Shown here piece after piece: positions 1 through 6,790 of a stretch of DNA of 64,000 nucleotides. Position numbers and translations under genes: made by a program. This DNA is from Fen-1364 sp049515135 (lineage in GTDB: Bacteria > Spirochaetota > Spirochaetia > SZUA-6 > Fen-1364): positions 1 to 64,000 of the forward strand of contig JBEKUJ010000015.1 in assembly GCA_049515135.1 (NCBI GenBank), written 5' to 3'. Every line of letters starts with the position of its first letter. The stretch's first letter is position 1. The notes under the pieces are model-generated. The model was not told the DNA's origin. It saw nothing but the letters and a program-made list of their open reading frames with translations, and searched no databases.

Positions 1-96
1 GAGCTACATCAAGGCGGAATCAATTGACAGATGCCGAGCTCGCCTAGCGGCAGCGGCATGAGATGAACGGAGAGTGGGTGGCCTCCCTAATTCAAA

Positions 97-452
97 TTGC
101 GAACGGGACTGGACATAATCAAGAGGCAGTGGCTCGATCTAATAATCTTCGGCAAAAAGAAGACGGAATATCGAGACATGAAACCCTATTGGAACAATAG
201 GCTCGCTAAAGTCCATTTCGGCTTCGGCTGATCAACGGAATGCGAGCCAAAGCACCGGAGGTAACCGTAGAAATAGTCCGAGTGAGGAAAAACAAGCGCA
301 CCAATCAGTACGAACTCGTTATTGGAAGAGTAGTCTCTTATAAGAAACAGGAAACCGCGACATTAGGGGGAGTCGCCAAATACCGAATAGGTTTTTGGAA
401 GGTGAACGCCAAGAAAGTCATCAAGAAAATACAGGACACCGGGCGAATGTGA
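97..452 (+). pseudogene. ASCH-domain protein, frameshifted
   Basis: ASCH domains are small RNA-binding-like beta-barrels related to PUA. Reading from 97 in one frame gives IKRQWLDLIIFGKKKTEYRD, then KPYW, the usual ASCH start (lysine-rich LI-x-G-K-K-x-x-E-x-R), and stops at TGA 229-231. The typical second half, INGMRAKAPEVTVEI (compare F-x-NGY-x-x-x-P), continues in another frame through 240-452. One small indel between about 214 and 231 would restore a single protein of about 118 residues. The first half has no convincing start; TTG at 97 is simply the first available. The 3' end overlaps the convergent gene ending at 363. Recognition is from motif memory. Confidence 0.5.
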
Positions 453-905
453 TCTCCAGTAAGTGCTTCTTCCCTGCCGTTTTTGAGCCGCTTGCAAAAC
501 GTATGAAAGCGCAGCACTGCGAAGGCTGTCTGGGATATCTGCCAACCCTTCCGCAGGGACGGAATAGGCTCTGGAGGGAATTGGCACTTTCGGATAGCGG
601 ATTTCACCGTGTTGAGATTTCACATCAATCCAATTCGGTAAGAAAGGGATTGACTCGCCTACCGCACAAAACCAAATCTCCTGACTCGTTAGTTGAAGCA
701 AAAGAACTGGACCCACATTCAGCCGTATCTCTCTGTCTTTACGAAGATTTACACACCAAGCTGTGGTATGAGTTGCGGCTTGTCTAATGAAGGATTCAAG
801 GAATCTTGCGACTTGGCTTCTTGTGGAATTGTCCGACCAGTTTTGAGCAAAGACTGTAGCAGCAGATTTCATGCTGTTGCGATCGACTTTGAGAGACTCG
901 CTCAT
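363..905 (-). CDS. Hypothetical protein, 180 aa
   Basis: I do not recognise the family with certainty. The protein looks genuine: mixed hydrophobic and charged composition, a central WCVNLRKDREIRLNVG segment that reads like beta strands, and a C-terminal SPGVLYFLDDFLGVHLPK that resembles the closing helix of some nuclease-like or DNA-binding accessory proteins. The start at 905 has a weak GGGGAA upstream; an internal Met twelve residues in is an alternative. Its last 90 bases overlap the decayed ASCH gene on the other strand, so one of the two has probably been eroded. No function is proposed. Confidence 0.5.
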   Translation of the reverse strand: MSESLKVDRNSMKSAATVFAQNWSDNSTRSQVARFLESFIRQAATHTTAWCVNLRKDREIRLNVGPVLLLQLTSQEIWFCAVGESIPFLPNWIDVKSQHGEIRYPKVPIPSRAYSVPAEGLADIPDSLRSAALSYVLQAAQKRQGRSTYWRSHSPGVLYFLDDFLGVHLPKTYSVFGDSP

Positions 906-1258
906 ACATTCCCCAACTCTTCACGCTGACTGCTTTTCATCTATTCGTCAAGAGATTTCTCGGAGAAGCGACCGATTGTGTTCTCTGGGCGCGCCGGATC
1001 AGGTGTGTAGGATGTAGGGTTGTGTAGGGTTTTCCCTATTGTTATTAGATTTTCAATTAAGAAATCTCAACAACTATTAGAATTACCCTACACACCCTAC
1101 ACAAGAAGAGAGGGCAGCCCCATCGAAACAATAGCGAAGTTTCTGGTGGAACCTATGGCTTCTCTTGTCAGTTCTTGCGGCTAGGATAGTTGGCAGGACT
1201 GTTCCTATCTTGGCTCATTGGTTGCTTAACAAAGTCGCCAAAAAAGAAAACAATTAAG
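906..1258. other. Intergenic stretch with short-unit dyad A
   Basis: No gene is supported here. The stretch contains the TGTAGGGT-type dyad (annotated separately) around an AT-rich centre, then low-complexity sequence up to the stop codon of the NTF2-like gene. A 63-codon reading frame starting at 1190 is antisense to that gene's 3' end and has no protein-like composition. Confidence 0.6.
1003..1103. repeat. Short-unit dyad A (TGTGTAGGGT type)
   Basis: The left arm at 1003-1030 contains three copies of a TGTAGGRT unit (GTGTGTAGGA, TGTAGGGT, TGTGTAGGGT). The right arm at 1083-1103 is the reverse complement of two tandem TGTGTAGGGT units. The arms flank about 53 bases of AT-rich sequence that contains its own small inverted repeat (AGATTT...AAATCT). 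The layout matches dyads B, C, D and E elsewhere in the accessory region although the unit sequence differs. It lies between two genes and may be an origin-like, recombination or transcription-control structure. Confidence 0.75.
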
Positions 1259-1606
1259 TCAGCCCTTCTTTATCAGATTGAACGCCGACGTGTGATACAT
1301 TATCACGCCCTTGTCTATGAAGAAGCTGTCGACTCCATCTTGGACTGCTGCATCGGGAGATTCAAAGTCCCACACAATTAGGACAGCATTTCCCTCAACA
1401 AGCGTTGCTTTGACCTTGAACCCCCCACCCTTGAAAATAGCTAAAAATCCTTCGAAGGCCTTCAAGATTGCGCTTTTCCCAGACTGCACCCCAAGATTGG
1501 GCGCAAGGAGTCTGGAACTTTCGACATAATCTTTGCCGATCTCTTCGAGATTTCCAGAAAGGAGAGCTTGCGTGTGGTGCTCAAAGACCTCTTTCGTCGT
1601 TCTCAT
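1259..1606 (-). CDS. NTF2-like / SnoaL-like domain protein
   Basis: The 115-residue product has the length and look of single-domain cone-fold (SnoaL/NTF2-like) proteins: an N-terminal helix (TKEVFEHHTQALLSGNLEE), then strands with alternating hydrophobic residues and a C-terminal beta hairpin ending in FNLIKKG. Members range from isomerases to small-ligand binding proteins, so the substrate cannot be told. The start at 1606 is chosen over an upstream in-frame codon because GGAGG lies seven bases before this ATG. It stands alone on the minus strand, divergent from the short-chain dehydrogenase gene. Confidence 0.7.
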   Translation of the reverse strand: MRTTKEVFEHHTQALLSGNLEEIGKDYVESSRLLAPNLGVQSGKSAILKAFEGFLAIFKGGGFKVKATLVEGNAVLIVWDFESPDAAVQDGVDSFFIDKGVIMYHTSAFNLIKKG

Positions 1607-1814
1607 AGTGAAACCTCCACTTTGGTTATCTACTTCTACACTCCCACGACCCAAGTTAGTCCCTCTCTAAAGTTTCTTCCTTCGGGCTTCTCTTTGTTGG
1701 TTTTGTGGTCGAAAGACAAGCGGCCTAACAGGCCAATATGGAGCAGCCAAAGATTTTCAAGCAGCATAGTATGCAAGGAAAAGGATGTCAAGCTAAGGAC
1801 GGTTGAGCTAAAGG

Positions 1815-1844
1815 TTGGCAATCTGGTCTGACTTTCGCTATTAT
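1815..1844 (+). promoter_or_regulatory. Putative sigma-70-type promoter for the SDR gene
   Basis: TTGGCA at 1815-1820 and TATTAT at 1839-1844 are separated by 18 bases and lie 45 bases before the start codon at 1889. An AGGAAG-type ribosome binding site precedes that start. The match is reasonable but unproven. Confidence 0.4.
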
Positions 1845-1888
1845 GATCACTCGCGTCGATTTTCCGATGGAATAGGAAGAAAGAACAG

Positions 1889-2680
1889 ATGATAAGCTTC
1901 GAGAAAAGGACCGCCCTTATCACAGGTGCCTCATCAGGCATAGGAAAGGCTTTTGCTGAGGCTCTTTCAGCCAGAGGGGCCAACGTGATCCTGGTTGCAC
2001 GTTCCAAGGACAAACTTTCGAGCTTGGCATCTGAGATAAAGAAGCAGTTCAAGGTCAAAGCTGGGGTCATCGGTGCCGACCTCAGTGATCCAAAAGCGCC
2101 GCCGAAAATCCATGCGGCAGTCATCAAGAAGGGCTATCAGGTAGACGTGCTTATCAATAATGCAGGGTTCGGAACTTATGGGCAGTTTCACACGCAATCA
2201 GCGGACAAAGAACATAGGGAAGTTATGGTGAACGCCGCTGCGGTAGTTCAGCTTACACATCTTTTCCTGCCAAGCATGGTCAAGAAGAGGGAAGGCATAA
2301 TAGTAAATGTTGCATCCACAGGAGCCTTCCAGCCGGTGCCTTTCAGTGCGGTCTACGGAGCTACCAAAGCTTTTATACTTTCGTTTTCGGAAGCGCTATG
2401 GGTTGAATATAGGAAGCAGGGCATTCGTGTACTGGCTCTCTGCCCTGGAACAACAGATACTAACTTCTTCAAAGCAAGGGGCGATGGTGAGTCAGCTTTT
2501 GGTAAGAAGAGAACCACCGAAAGTGTTGTTAAAACTGCACTGAAAGCTTTGGAGCGGGGAAAATCCTACGCCGTTGATGGAAGGCTAAATTACCTGTTGG
2601 CAAACCTGATACGGCTCTCTCCACGTGGTCTTGCAGCAAGGACGACTGGATTGGTGATGAGGCCGAAGAAACGCAAATGA
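1889..2680 (+). CDS. Short-chain dehydrogenase/reductase (SDR)
   Basis: NAD(P)-dependent oxidoreductase of the classical SDR family, 263 residues. It has the TGASSGIG cofactor motif at 12-19, NNAG at 90-93, catalytic Ser near 143 and the YGATK motif with Tyr 156 and Lys 160. The C-terminus (ARTTGLVMRPKKRK) is like that of the DltE/YqjQ subgroup, which is often annotated only as a general SDR. The substrate is unknown. An AGGAAGAAAG element precedes the ATG. The downstream outer-membrane-like gene begins 49 bases after the stop and could be cotranscribed. The gene is intact although it lies in the accessory region. Confidence 0.9.
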   Translation: MISFEKRTALITGASSGIGKAFAEALSARGANVILVARSKDKLSSLASEIKKQFKVKAGVIGADLSDPKAPPKIHAAVIKKGYQVDVLINNAGFGTYGQFHTQSADKEHREVMVNAAAVVQLTHLFLPSMVKKREGIIVNVASTGAFQPVPFSAVYGATKAFILSFSEALWVEYRKQGIRVLALCPGTTDTNFFKARGDGESAFGKKRTTESVVKTALKALERGKSYAVDGRLNYLLANLIRLSPRGLAARTTGLVMRPKKRK

Positions 2681-2729
2681 TGGATCGATGAAAGCCTAAT
2701 CACCATGCCACCTTGGGGAAGGCACTGAA

Positions 2730-3290
2730 GTGTTGAGCCTAAAGAAATGTATTTCTATTTTCATGTTTGCTTTTGGGGCAATATCCAGCGTTACCGCCCA
2801 ATACTTCGAACATCGAAGTTCTCTATACTTCGAAGCTGGCGTTGGATTCTATCCTTATTTGACCTATGGTTCCGCTGTAGATGCTGCCCTTTCCAGTTCT
2901 TCAACATCCCGCTTTCAACTTGGCCTGGACGCTCATTTAGGGTTGGCAATAAATCGAAGGCTATACATTGTAGGCGGCTACGATGGCATTTTAGACGAGA
3001 TATTTGAGAACGGGACTTATGACAATCGAATTGGTTCTTCCCTCTTTTCTGTTGGAATTAGGACATATCCTCTCGGTGCAGGGCTTGTCCTTGGTGCCGA
3101 TGCAGGGGTATCAGAATTGGATGGCTTTGTCGCTTGGGGATACGGCTTCGGTGGCATGGTTGCTTGGGACTTCTCACCGATAGGGTTGAACTTTGAGGTA
3201 GGCGTGAGAACCATTTACCTTTCTTTCGAGTATAGCAATCCATCGTATCTGTTTGCTGTGATGCCATTCGTTGCTATGGTTCTCAGGTAA
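2730..3290 (+). CDS. Outer-membrane-type beta-barrel protein, predicted secreted
   Basis: The 186-residue product begins with a signal peptide (two lysines, a hydrophobic core and an A-x-A-like site near residue 23, VTAQ). The rest consists of alternating amphipathic strands rich in Gly, Tyr and Phe (YFEAGVGFYPYLTYG, FSVGIRTYPLGAGLVLGADAG), the texture of small outer-membrane barrels of the OmpW/OmpX kind. No specific family can be named. The start is GTG 2730, seven bases after GGGGAAGG. An outer-membrane protein supports a diderm host. It may share a transcript with the SDR gene. Confidence 0.7.
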   Translation: MLSLKKCISIFMFAFGAISSVTAQYFEHRSSLYFEAGVGFYPYLTYGSAVDAALSSSSTSRFQLGLDAHLGLAINRRLYIVGGYDGILDEIFENGTYDNRIGSSLFSVGIRTYPLGAGLVLGADAGVSELDGFVAWGYGFGGMVAWDFSPIGLNFEVGVRTIYLSFEYSNPSYLFAVMPFVAMVLR

Positions 3291-3317
3291 AAATTGGCCA
3301 TTCAGGGTAGTCGAAAA

Positions 3318-3647
3318 TCAGAACTTACATTTTGGGTCTTTGATTTTTGCAAGTACGAAATTTCTTGCTTCAGGATCGATCCTCTTGCATAAGACCCTGA
3401 AGGTCTCGATTAGTTTCTTCAAAGGAATGCTTGGTGCTCTAAGCCCTTGCAGAGATAGTCTTCTTCTTGGCTTCCAGCTATCTAAGCTCGAATATAGGAA
3501 GCGATGTCCATCATATTCTACAAAATGATTGTCCAATAGCAGAGAAAATGAGAACGGTTTAGTTTTCTTCAGTGTTATCGAGAGTCTTCCCCATTCGTCT
3601 CCGAAGTTTCTACGCCCTTTAGGGGCGGGATTCTGCTCTTTCCACAT
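3318..3647 (-). CDS. Hypothetical protein, 109 aa
   Basis: Function not recognised. The sequence is basic and protein-like (SITLKKTKPFSFSLLLDNHF, then a C-terminal KLIETFRVLCKRIDPEARNF helix), with no membrane segment or signal peptide. The ribosome binding site before 3647 is weak (only AAGAG close to the ATG), so the start is uncertain. It is convergent with the barrel gene, with 27 bases between stops. It could be a small nucleic-acid-binding cargo protein, but that is only an impression from its charge. Confidence 0.4.
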   Translation of the reverse strand: MWKEQNPAPKGRRNFGDEWGRLSITLKKTKPFSFSLLLDNHFVEYDGHRFLYSSLDSWKPRRRLSLQGLRAPSIPLKKLIETFRVLCKRIDPEARNFVLAKIKDPKCKF

Positions 3648-3866
3648 CTCTTATTTACATTATCGGACAAGTTGAAACTACTATGAAACTCGCAGACAGA
3701 GTAATTTCAAGGAGTTTTCGCCTTTGCAAAGTGTCTCGAAAATGATTTATCTTGTTTCGAATGGCAAGGCACTCTTGGTGCACAAATAAATTATCTCTTA
3801 AAGCGAAGAAATACAATAATAGCATAACGGTTTCGTCTGATAGTATGATTGAGAGGAGAATTGCTC

Positions 3867-4085
3867 ATGAGGGATGATAGGATGCAACTATCCAAGACGC
3901 ACTTTGACAGAGATGCCACTGAATATGACAAATCCGCAAAGTATGCACCGGTGTCCCCTGGGCTGTGGGGTATGCCAAGCACGGGCTTCTTGCCTTCTTT
4001 AATTAGCCCTGACCGTTGCCTTGATGACGCGCATCGCGGAGGGGCTTGCAATTACTCCTTCCCCGGCACCGGGCGGCCACATTAG
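3867..4085 (+). pseudogene. Truncated SAM-dependent methyltransferase start
   Basis: An ATG at 3867 with GAGGAG upstream begins MRDDRMQLSKTHFDRDATEY and then DKSAKYAPV, the usual N-terminus of class I methyltransferases of the UbiE/Methyltransf_11 type (F-D-x-x-A-x-x-Y-D-x-S-x-x-Y). After roughly 28 residues, near 3945, the base composition becomes GC-rich and the protein loses all resemblance: the glycine-rich SAM-binding motif never appears. The simplest reading is that insertion or deletion of another element replaced the rest of the gene. The frame stays open to 4085 by chance. Confidence 0.5.
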
Positions 4086-4170
4086 CCATCAGCGCGACAC
4101 GCCCATTAGCCTTGACGAACGGCTCCCGACTCCCACGGGGCTCGCCTCTCTGTCGTTGCAAGGAAAGGAG

Positions 4171-4280
4171 CGTTGACGGAACGGAACACGTCAACGCCGG
4201 AATACATTCCTCAAACAAATTACCTCTAGTTACTATATCATCTCTTGGTAAGTTTTGTTTTAGAAGTGTTCCGTGTTCCG
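4171..4280. repeat. Short-unit dyad B (GTGTTCCG type)
   Basis: The left arm at 4176-4190 is GACGGAACGGAACACG-like, the right arm at 4265-4281 is AGTGTTCCGTGTTCCG. Both are made of tandem seven-base GTTCCGT-type units in opposite orientation around about 75 AT-richer bases. The left arm is itself framed by a perfect CGTTGAC (4171-4177) / GTCAACG (4190-4196) inverted pair. The spacing and layout resemble dyads A and C. Confidence 0.7.
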
Positions 4281-4387
4281 GGAAGCACCTCTCTTTCAGT
4301 CCTGAAGGGGAGGTGGTGGATAAACAGCCCCTAATGCGTCCGGATTGCCTTCTCCCCCCCTTCGCGCACAGGCCTTCCACAAAGCTA

Positions 4388-4499
4388 GTGACACAGGTGA
4401 CACAGAAGTGCCTGTTTTGAGTCACATGCTAAAACCCCATTTTCAGCGCCTCTACACTGTAAAACGCCATTCTTGTGTCACTGTGTCACTGGTCGTGTC
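4388..4499. repeat. Short-unit dyad C (TGTGTCAC type)
   Basis: The left arm at 4388-4405 is GTGACACAGGTGACACAG (two units of nine bases). The right arm at 4473-4499 has TGTGTCAC, TGTGTCAC and a third CGTGTCA unit in inverse orientation. About 68 bases separate the arms. It lies downstream of the split helicase cluster and only about 100 bases from dyad B. Confidence 0.75.
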
Positions 4500-4506
4500 A
4501 TAGACT

Positions 4507-4707
4507 TCAAAGAACATCCATAATTTTTGACATTTCTTTATTTTCACGGATGCCGCTCCAAAAACGTCCATTTTTATTATCACGTCTTTCTGTGATTCCT
4601 GGATATTCGATTAATTTTCCTCCAAAATCATTTTTTGAAGGAGTTTTTTCACTCGATGTGTCTGCATATTTCTTATAAAGCTCATAACATCTTGGGGCTT
4701 TTTTCAA
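4507..4707 (-). CDS. Hypothetical small protein, 66 aa
   Basis: Last possible gene of the minus-strand helicase cluster, 89 bases after the ATPase stop. The product is small, basic and hydrophilic, without recognisable domains, and starts at a TTG with no clear ribosome binding site. The composition (KKAPRCYELYKKYADTSSEK) is plausible for a mobile-element accessory protein, but the reading frame could also be fortuitous. Confidence 0.3.
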   Translation of the reverse strand: MKKAPRCYELYKKYADTSSEKTPSKNDFGGKLIEYPGITERRDNKNGRFWSGIRENKEMSKIMDVL

Positions 4708-4796
4708 ATCGAAGTAAATACTACTTATAGGGTATATTAGCCATTAGCTCTGCCAAACGCGCACAGCGCAGAAGGGCTTTTCATAACTGTCCACAT

Positions 4797-6071
4797 TCAG
4801 TAATTCCATCCTTCAAACTCCATATCAGGAATCTCAAATTCTGACAGGGAATCTTCAAAATCTTTTACTGAGCCGGAGCCTTTTGTCTCTAGCAACCCGG
4901 AGTTATCTGGAGTACTCCTAGAAAGTACTCCGGATTGCTCCGGCTTAGCGTTGCTATCCAACCCGGAGTACTCCGGGTTGTTCCGGGTGTACTCCGGCTC
5001 CGGGTTGGATATTTTTGACACAGCCTTGTAAAATCCATAACTAATCTTAACCAAGTAGCCTCTTTTAATTAAAACGTCATTTACACATTTTCTAACAGTC
5101 TCAGATTTCTTTCCTATAGTTCCTGCAACCTCAGCGCATGTAGCGCCTTTTTCACCAAATGGAATAAACGCTTTATAAATTGCTTCAGCTTCGGGCGGCA
5201 AGAATGTAGCTGGATTACCTTCTTCTAAACTAATATGTAGATCAGTATTAATTTCTATGTTCATCACAGAGTCTTGCCCATGATTGCCTGTTGTATAAAT
5301 CTTTGCCCTATTTGATCCACGCTCCCGTGATAAGAAAGCAATAATATCAGCCTGTCCAGCCCAACCTACTGATCCTAAGACCGCATCAGCGAAATCGTCT
5401 TTTGTGGCTTTTGGGCTGTGCATCAGGATCACAAAGCATACTCCCAGTTTTTGTCCTAATCGTCTCAATTTCTTCATGAACTCTGTTGATTGCTCATAAG
5501 AATTGCCTTCAATCCCTTCTGGGAGGATACCGCTCAGCATATCAACGAAGATCACTCTATAGCCTTTGGCGTTGATAACTGCTTCAAAATCTTGAATTGC
5601 CTTGTCTCCACGGCTCCATTCAAAAATCACATCAGCCCCGGACTCAATTGGTCCTATCCTCTGTGTCCGCTCGCTCATTGCTGTTTCATCCAATTCTAAT
5701 GCCAAATAAAGCGTTTTGACTTTATTTGGTACTGCCCTACCCAAGAATTGGGTTCCGCTTGCCAAGGCGTACTGCTGTTGAAGGGCTATTAAACTTTTCC
5801 AATTTCCTTTCTTTGCACAAATGATTGTATTTCCAGGAGTGAGAAAATCCACCATGATCCAATTGCGCTTGAGCTTTTTAGTTCTAACATCAGCCATTTG
5901 CATTACTCCTTTCCATGCATCACCATTGAAGCTGATATTGCTTATTTCAGAAATCCTATCTATAACAGATTGCAAATTGGATTGTTTTACATCTTCCTGA
6001 GACAGCAGCCATGCTTCCTGAAACTTGGTTTCCCTCAGAAAATTTAGAGTTTGCTTCTGCACATCCTCCAA
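4797..6071 (-). CDS. DnaB/RepA-like helicase ATPase part (C-terminal part of a split gene)
   Basis: AAA/RecA-fold replicative ATPase of the AAA_25/DnaB type, 424 residues from TTG 6071. The expected P-loop is degenerate (AKKGNWKS, 86-93: Lys and Ser kept, both structural glycines changed). Walker B is VIFVD at 173-177, and an ILMHSP segment with His 218 stands where RepA-like proteins have HH. A winged-helix domain lies at about 294-350. Residues 356-400 are a low-complexity linker of N-P-E-x-S-G-like repeats encoded by DNA dyad D. The 102-codon frame upstream is in the same reading phase and is separated by one TAG, so this is probably the larger part of one 531-codon gene. It is likely to act in element replication. 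Confidence 0.75.
   Translation of the reverse strand: MEDVQKQTLNFLRETKFQEAWLLSQEDVKQSNLQSVIDRISEISNISFNGDAWKGVMQMADVRTKKLKRNWIMVDFLTPGNTIICAKKGNWKSLIALQQQYALASGTQFLGRAVPNKVKTLYLALELDETAMSERTQRIGPIESGADVIFEWSRGDKAIQDFEAVINAKGYRVIFVDMLSGILPEGIEGNSYEQSTEFMKKLRRLGQKLGVCFVILMHSPKATKDDFADAVLGSVGWAGQADIIAFLSRERGSNRAKIYTTGNHGQDSVMNIEINTDLHISLEEGNPATFLPPEAEAIYKAFIPFGEKGATCAEVAGTIGKKSETVRKCVNDVLIKRGYLVKISYGFYKAVSKISNPEPEYTRNNPEYSGLDSNAKPEQSGVLSRSTPDNSGLLETKGSGSVKDFEDSLSEFEIPDMEFEGWNY
4874..5008. repeat. Short-unit dyad D, inside the helicase coding sequence
   Basis: CCGGAGTACTCC-type units occur in both orientations: AACCCGGAGTTA and GGAGTACTCC on the left, AGTACTCCGG, ACCCGGAGTACTCCGGGT, TTCCGGGTGTACTCCGG and CTCCGGGTTGG on the right. 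Together they span the segment encoding helicase residues of about 356-397. The array is translated, giving repeated Asn-Pro-Glu...Ser-Gly peptides, yet its symmetry is at DNA level. That suggests a DNA function tolerated inside a disordered protein linker. Confidence 0.75.
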
Positions 6072-6083
6072 ATCCCACTGCTT

Positions 6084-6392
6084 CTAGTCCGCTACATAAG
6101 CTTTTTTTGCAATATTGCTGACATAGAGCTTCATGTTTTCGTCATTTTTGTATCCAGCTTCAATTCTCACAAGCACATTTTCCAGCGGAGGAATGCGCTT
6201 GAACTCTTCATAGTGCTTGCACAGGATATTAAAGATCAATTGATATCGTGCGTCATTAAAATAGCACTTGCTTTTTCCTGTGTACATATAGGGTTTCAGT
6301 TTCAGGAAGAAACTTTCATCCTGGACACAATAGCTCAAGATCACGCTGTCCAGTCTTTCTGTTTCTATTCTGTTGCTTTTTTCATCGTTCAT
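6084..6392 (-). CDS. DnaB N-terminal-domain-like protein (N-terminal part of a split helicase)
   Basis: The 102 residues are mostly helical and resemble the DnaB N-terminal domain, which mediates hexamer and primase contacts (ETERLDSVILSYCVQDESFF, then a segment ending in YVSNIAKKAYVAD). The frame ends at TAG 6086-6084. The next codons (Lys-Gln-Trp-Asp-Leu-Glu-Asp-Val) lead in the same phase directly into the downstream ATPase, which itself begins with the helical linker expected to follow a DnaB N-terminal domain. One nonsense change or stop-codon readthrough therefore separates two halves of one helicase. The start is ATG 6392; an AAGGAAAA stretch precedes it. Confidence 0.65.
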   Translation of the reverse strand: MNDEKSNRIETERLDSVILSYCVQDESFFLKLKPYMYTGKSKCYFNDARYQLIFNILCKHYEEFKRIPPLENVLVRIEAGYKNDENMKLYVSNIAKKAYVAD

Positions 6393-6416
6393 GCATTTTC
6401 CTTTTCTTTATTTTTT

Positions 6417-6599
6417 TCATCTTCTTGGTAAATTGTCGTAAAACTTTAGATTGCCACCCCCCCATTTATAATGGCGTTTTTCCGGTATTCTACTTTTTAT
6501 CATTCTTATCTCCGAAGTTTTGTTTATTAACGGCTTTTCTGAACCAAAGCAGTATGCATATGCACATGTATCAATAACGGACCCTTTATCCCTTCTCAT
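6417..6599 (-). CDS. Hypothetical small protein, 60 aa
   Basis: Small basic protein of unknown function within the minus-strand replication cluster. It overlaps the 3' end of the upstream 61-aa gene by 14 bases, a spacing that favours translational coupling and supports it being real. No conserved motif is recognised; Gly-Gly-Gly and many Lys and Arg residues suggest nucleic-acid contact at most. Confidence 0.4.
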   Translation of the reverse strand: MRRDKGSVIDTCAYAYCFGSEKPLINKTSEIRMIKSRIPEKRHYKWGGGNLKFYDNLPRR

Positions 6600-6771
6600 T
6601 TTTCTTTTCCTCTTCTTTTCTTAAATGTTCATAGAATGCCATGCGTCTGTGATATCCAGGCGGCATTTCACATAATTCATCGACATCATACTCCTGCTTC
6701 TTGGGTTCCTTCTTCACTGGCATGGGATCATTTGGTTCGTTGAACATCGCTGTGACTGTTTTCTTTTTCAT
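6586..6771 (-). CDS. Hypothetical small acidic/basic protein, 61 aa
   Basis: First gene of the minus-strand helicase cluster. The product is very polar, with a Lys-rich N-terminus and a Lys/Glu-rich C-terminal helix around YHRRMAFYEHLRKEEEKKNE. The start at 6771 is chosen because a GGGGGAT element lies at normal distance. Four codons further upstream is another possible Met. The 50-base inverted repeat at 6791-6841 sits just before it and could control the cluster. Function unknown; small proteins in this position often act as replication accessory factors. Confidence 0.5.
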   Translation of the reverse strand: MKKKTVTAMFNEPNDPMPVKKEPKKQEYDVDELCEMPPGYHRRMAFYEHLRKEEEKKNEKG

Positions 6772-6790
6772 AAAATCCCCCAAAAATGAA

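Larger units (their letters stand above)
3648..4506. other. Long gene-poor stretch with a truncated gene and dyads B and C
   Basis: Apart from a truncated methyltransferase start (3867), no complete gene is supported. The stretch changes from AT-rich to GC-rich sequence near 3945, then back to AT-rich after about 4200. It carries two separate short-unit dyads, B (GTGTTCCG) and C (TGTGTCAC). A 140-codon minus-strand reading frame across 4003-4425 runs through both dyads and has no protein-like composition, so it is not called. Confidence 0.55.

Noticed and set aside
1190..1381. 63-codon plus-strand frame
   Set aside because: Antisense to the NTF2-like gene and without recognisable protein features.
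4003..4425. 140-codon minus-strand reading frame across dyads B and C
   Set aside because: It is composed largely of the repeats and GC-rich linker, lacks protein-like composition, and has no ribosome binding site.
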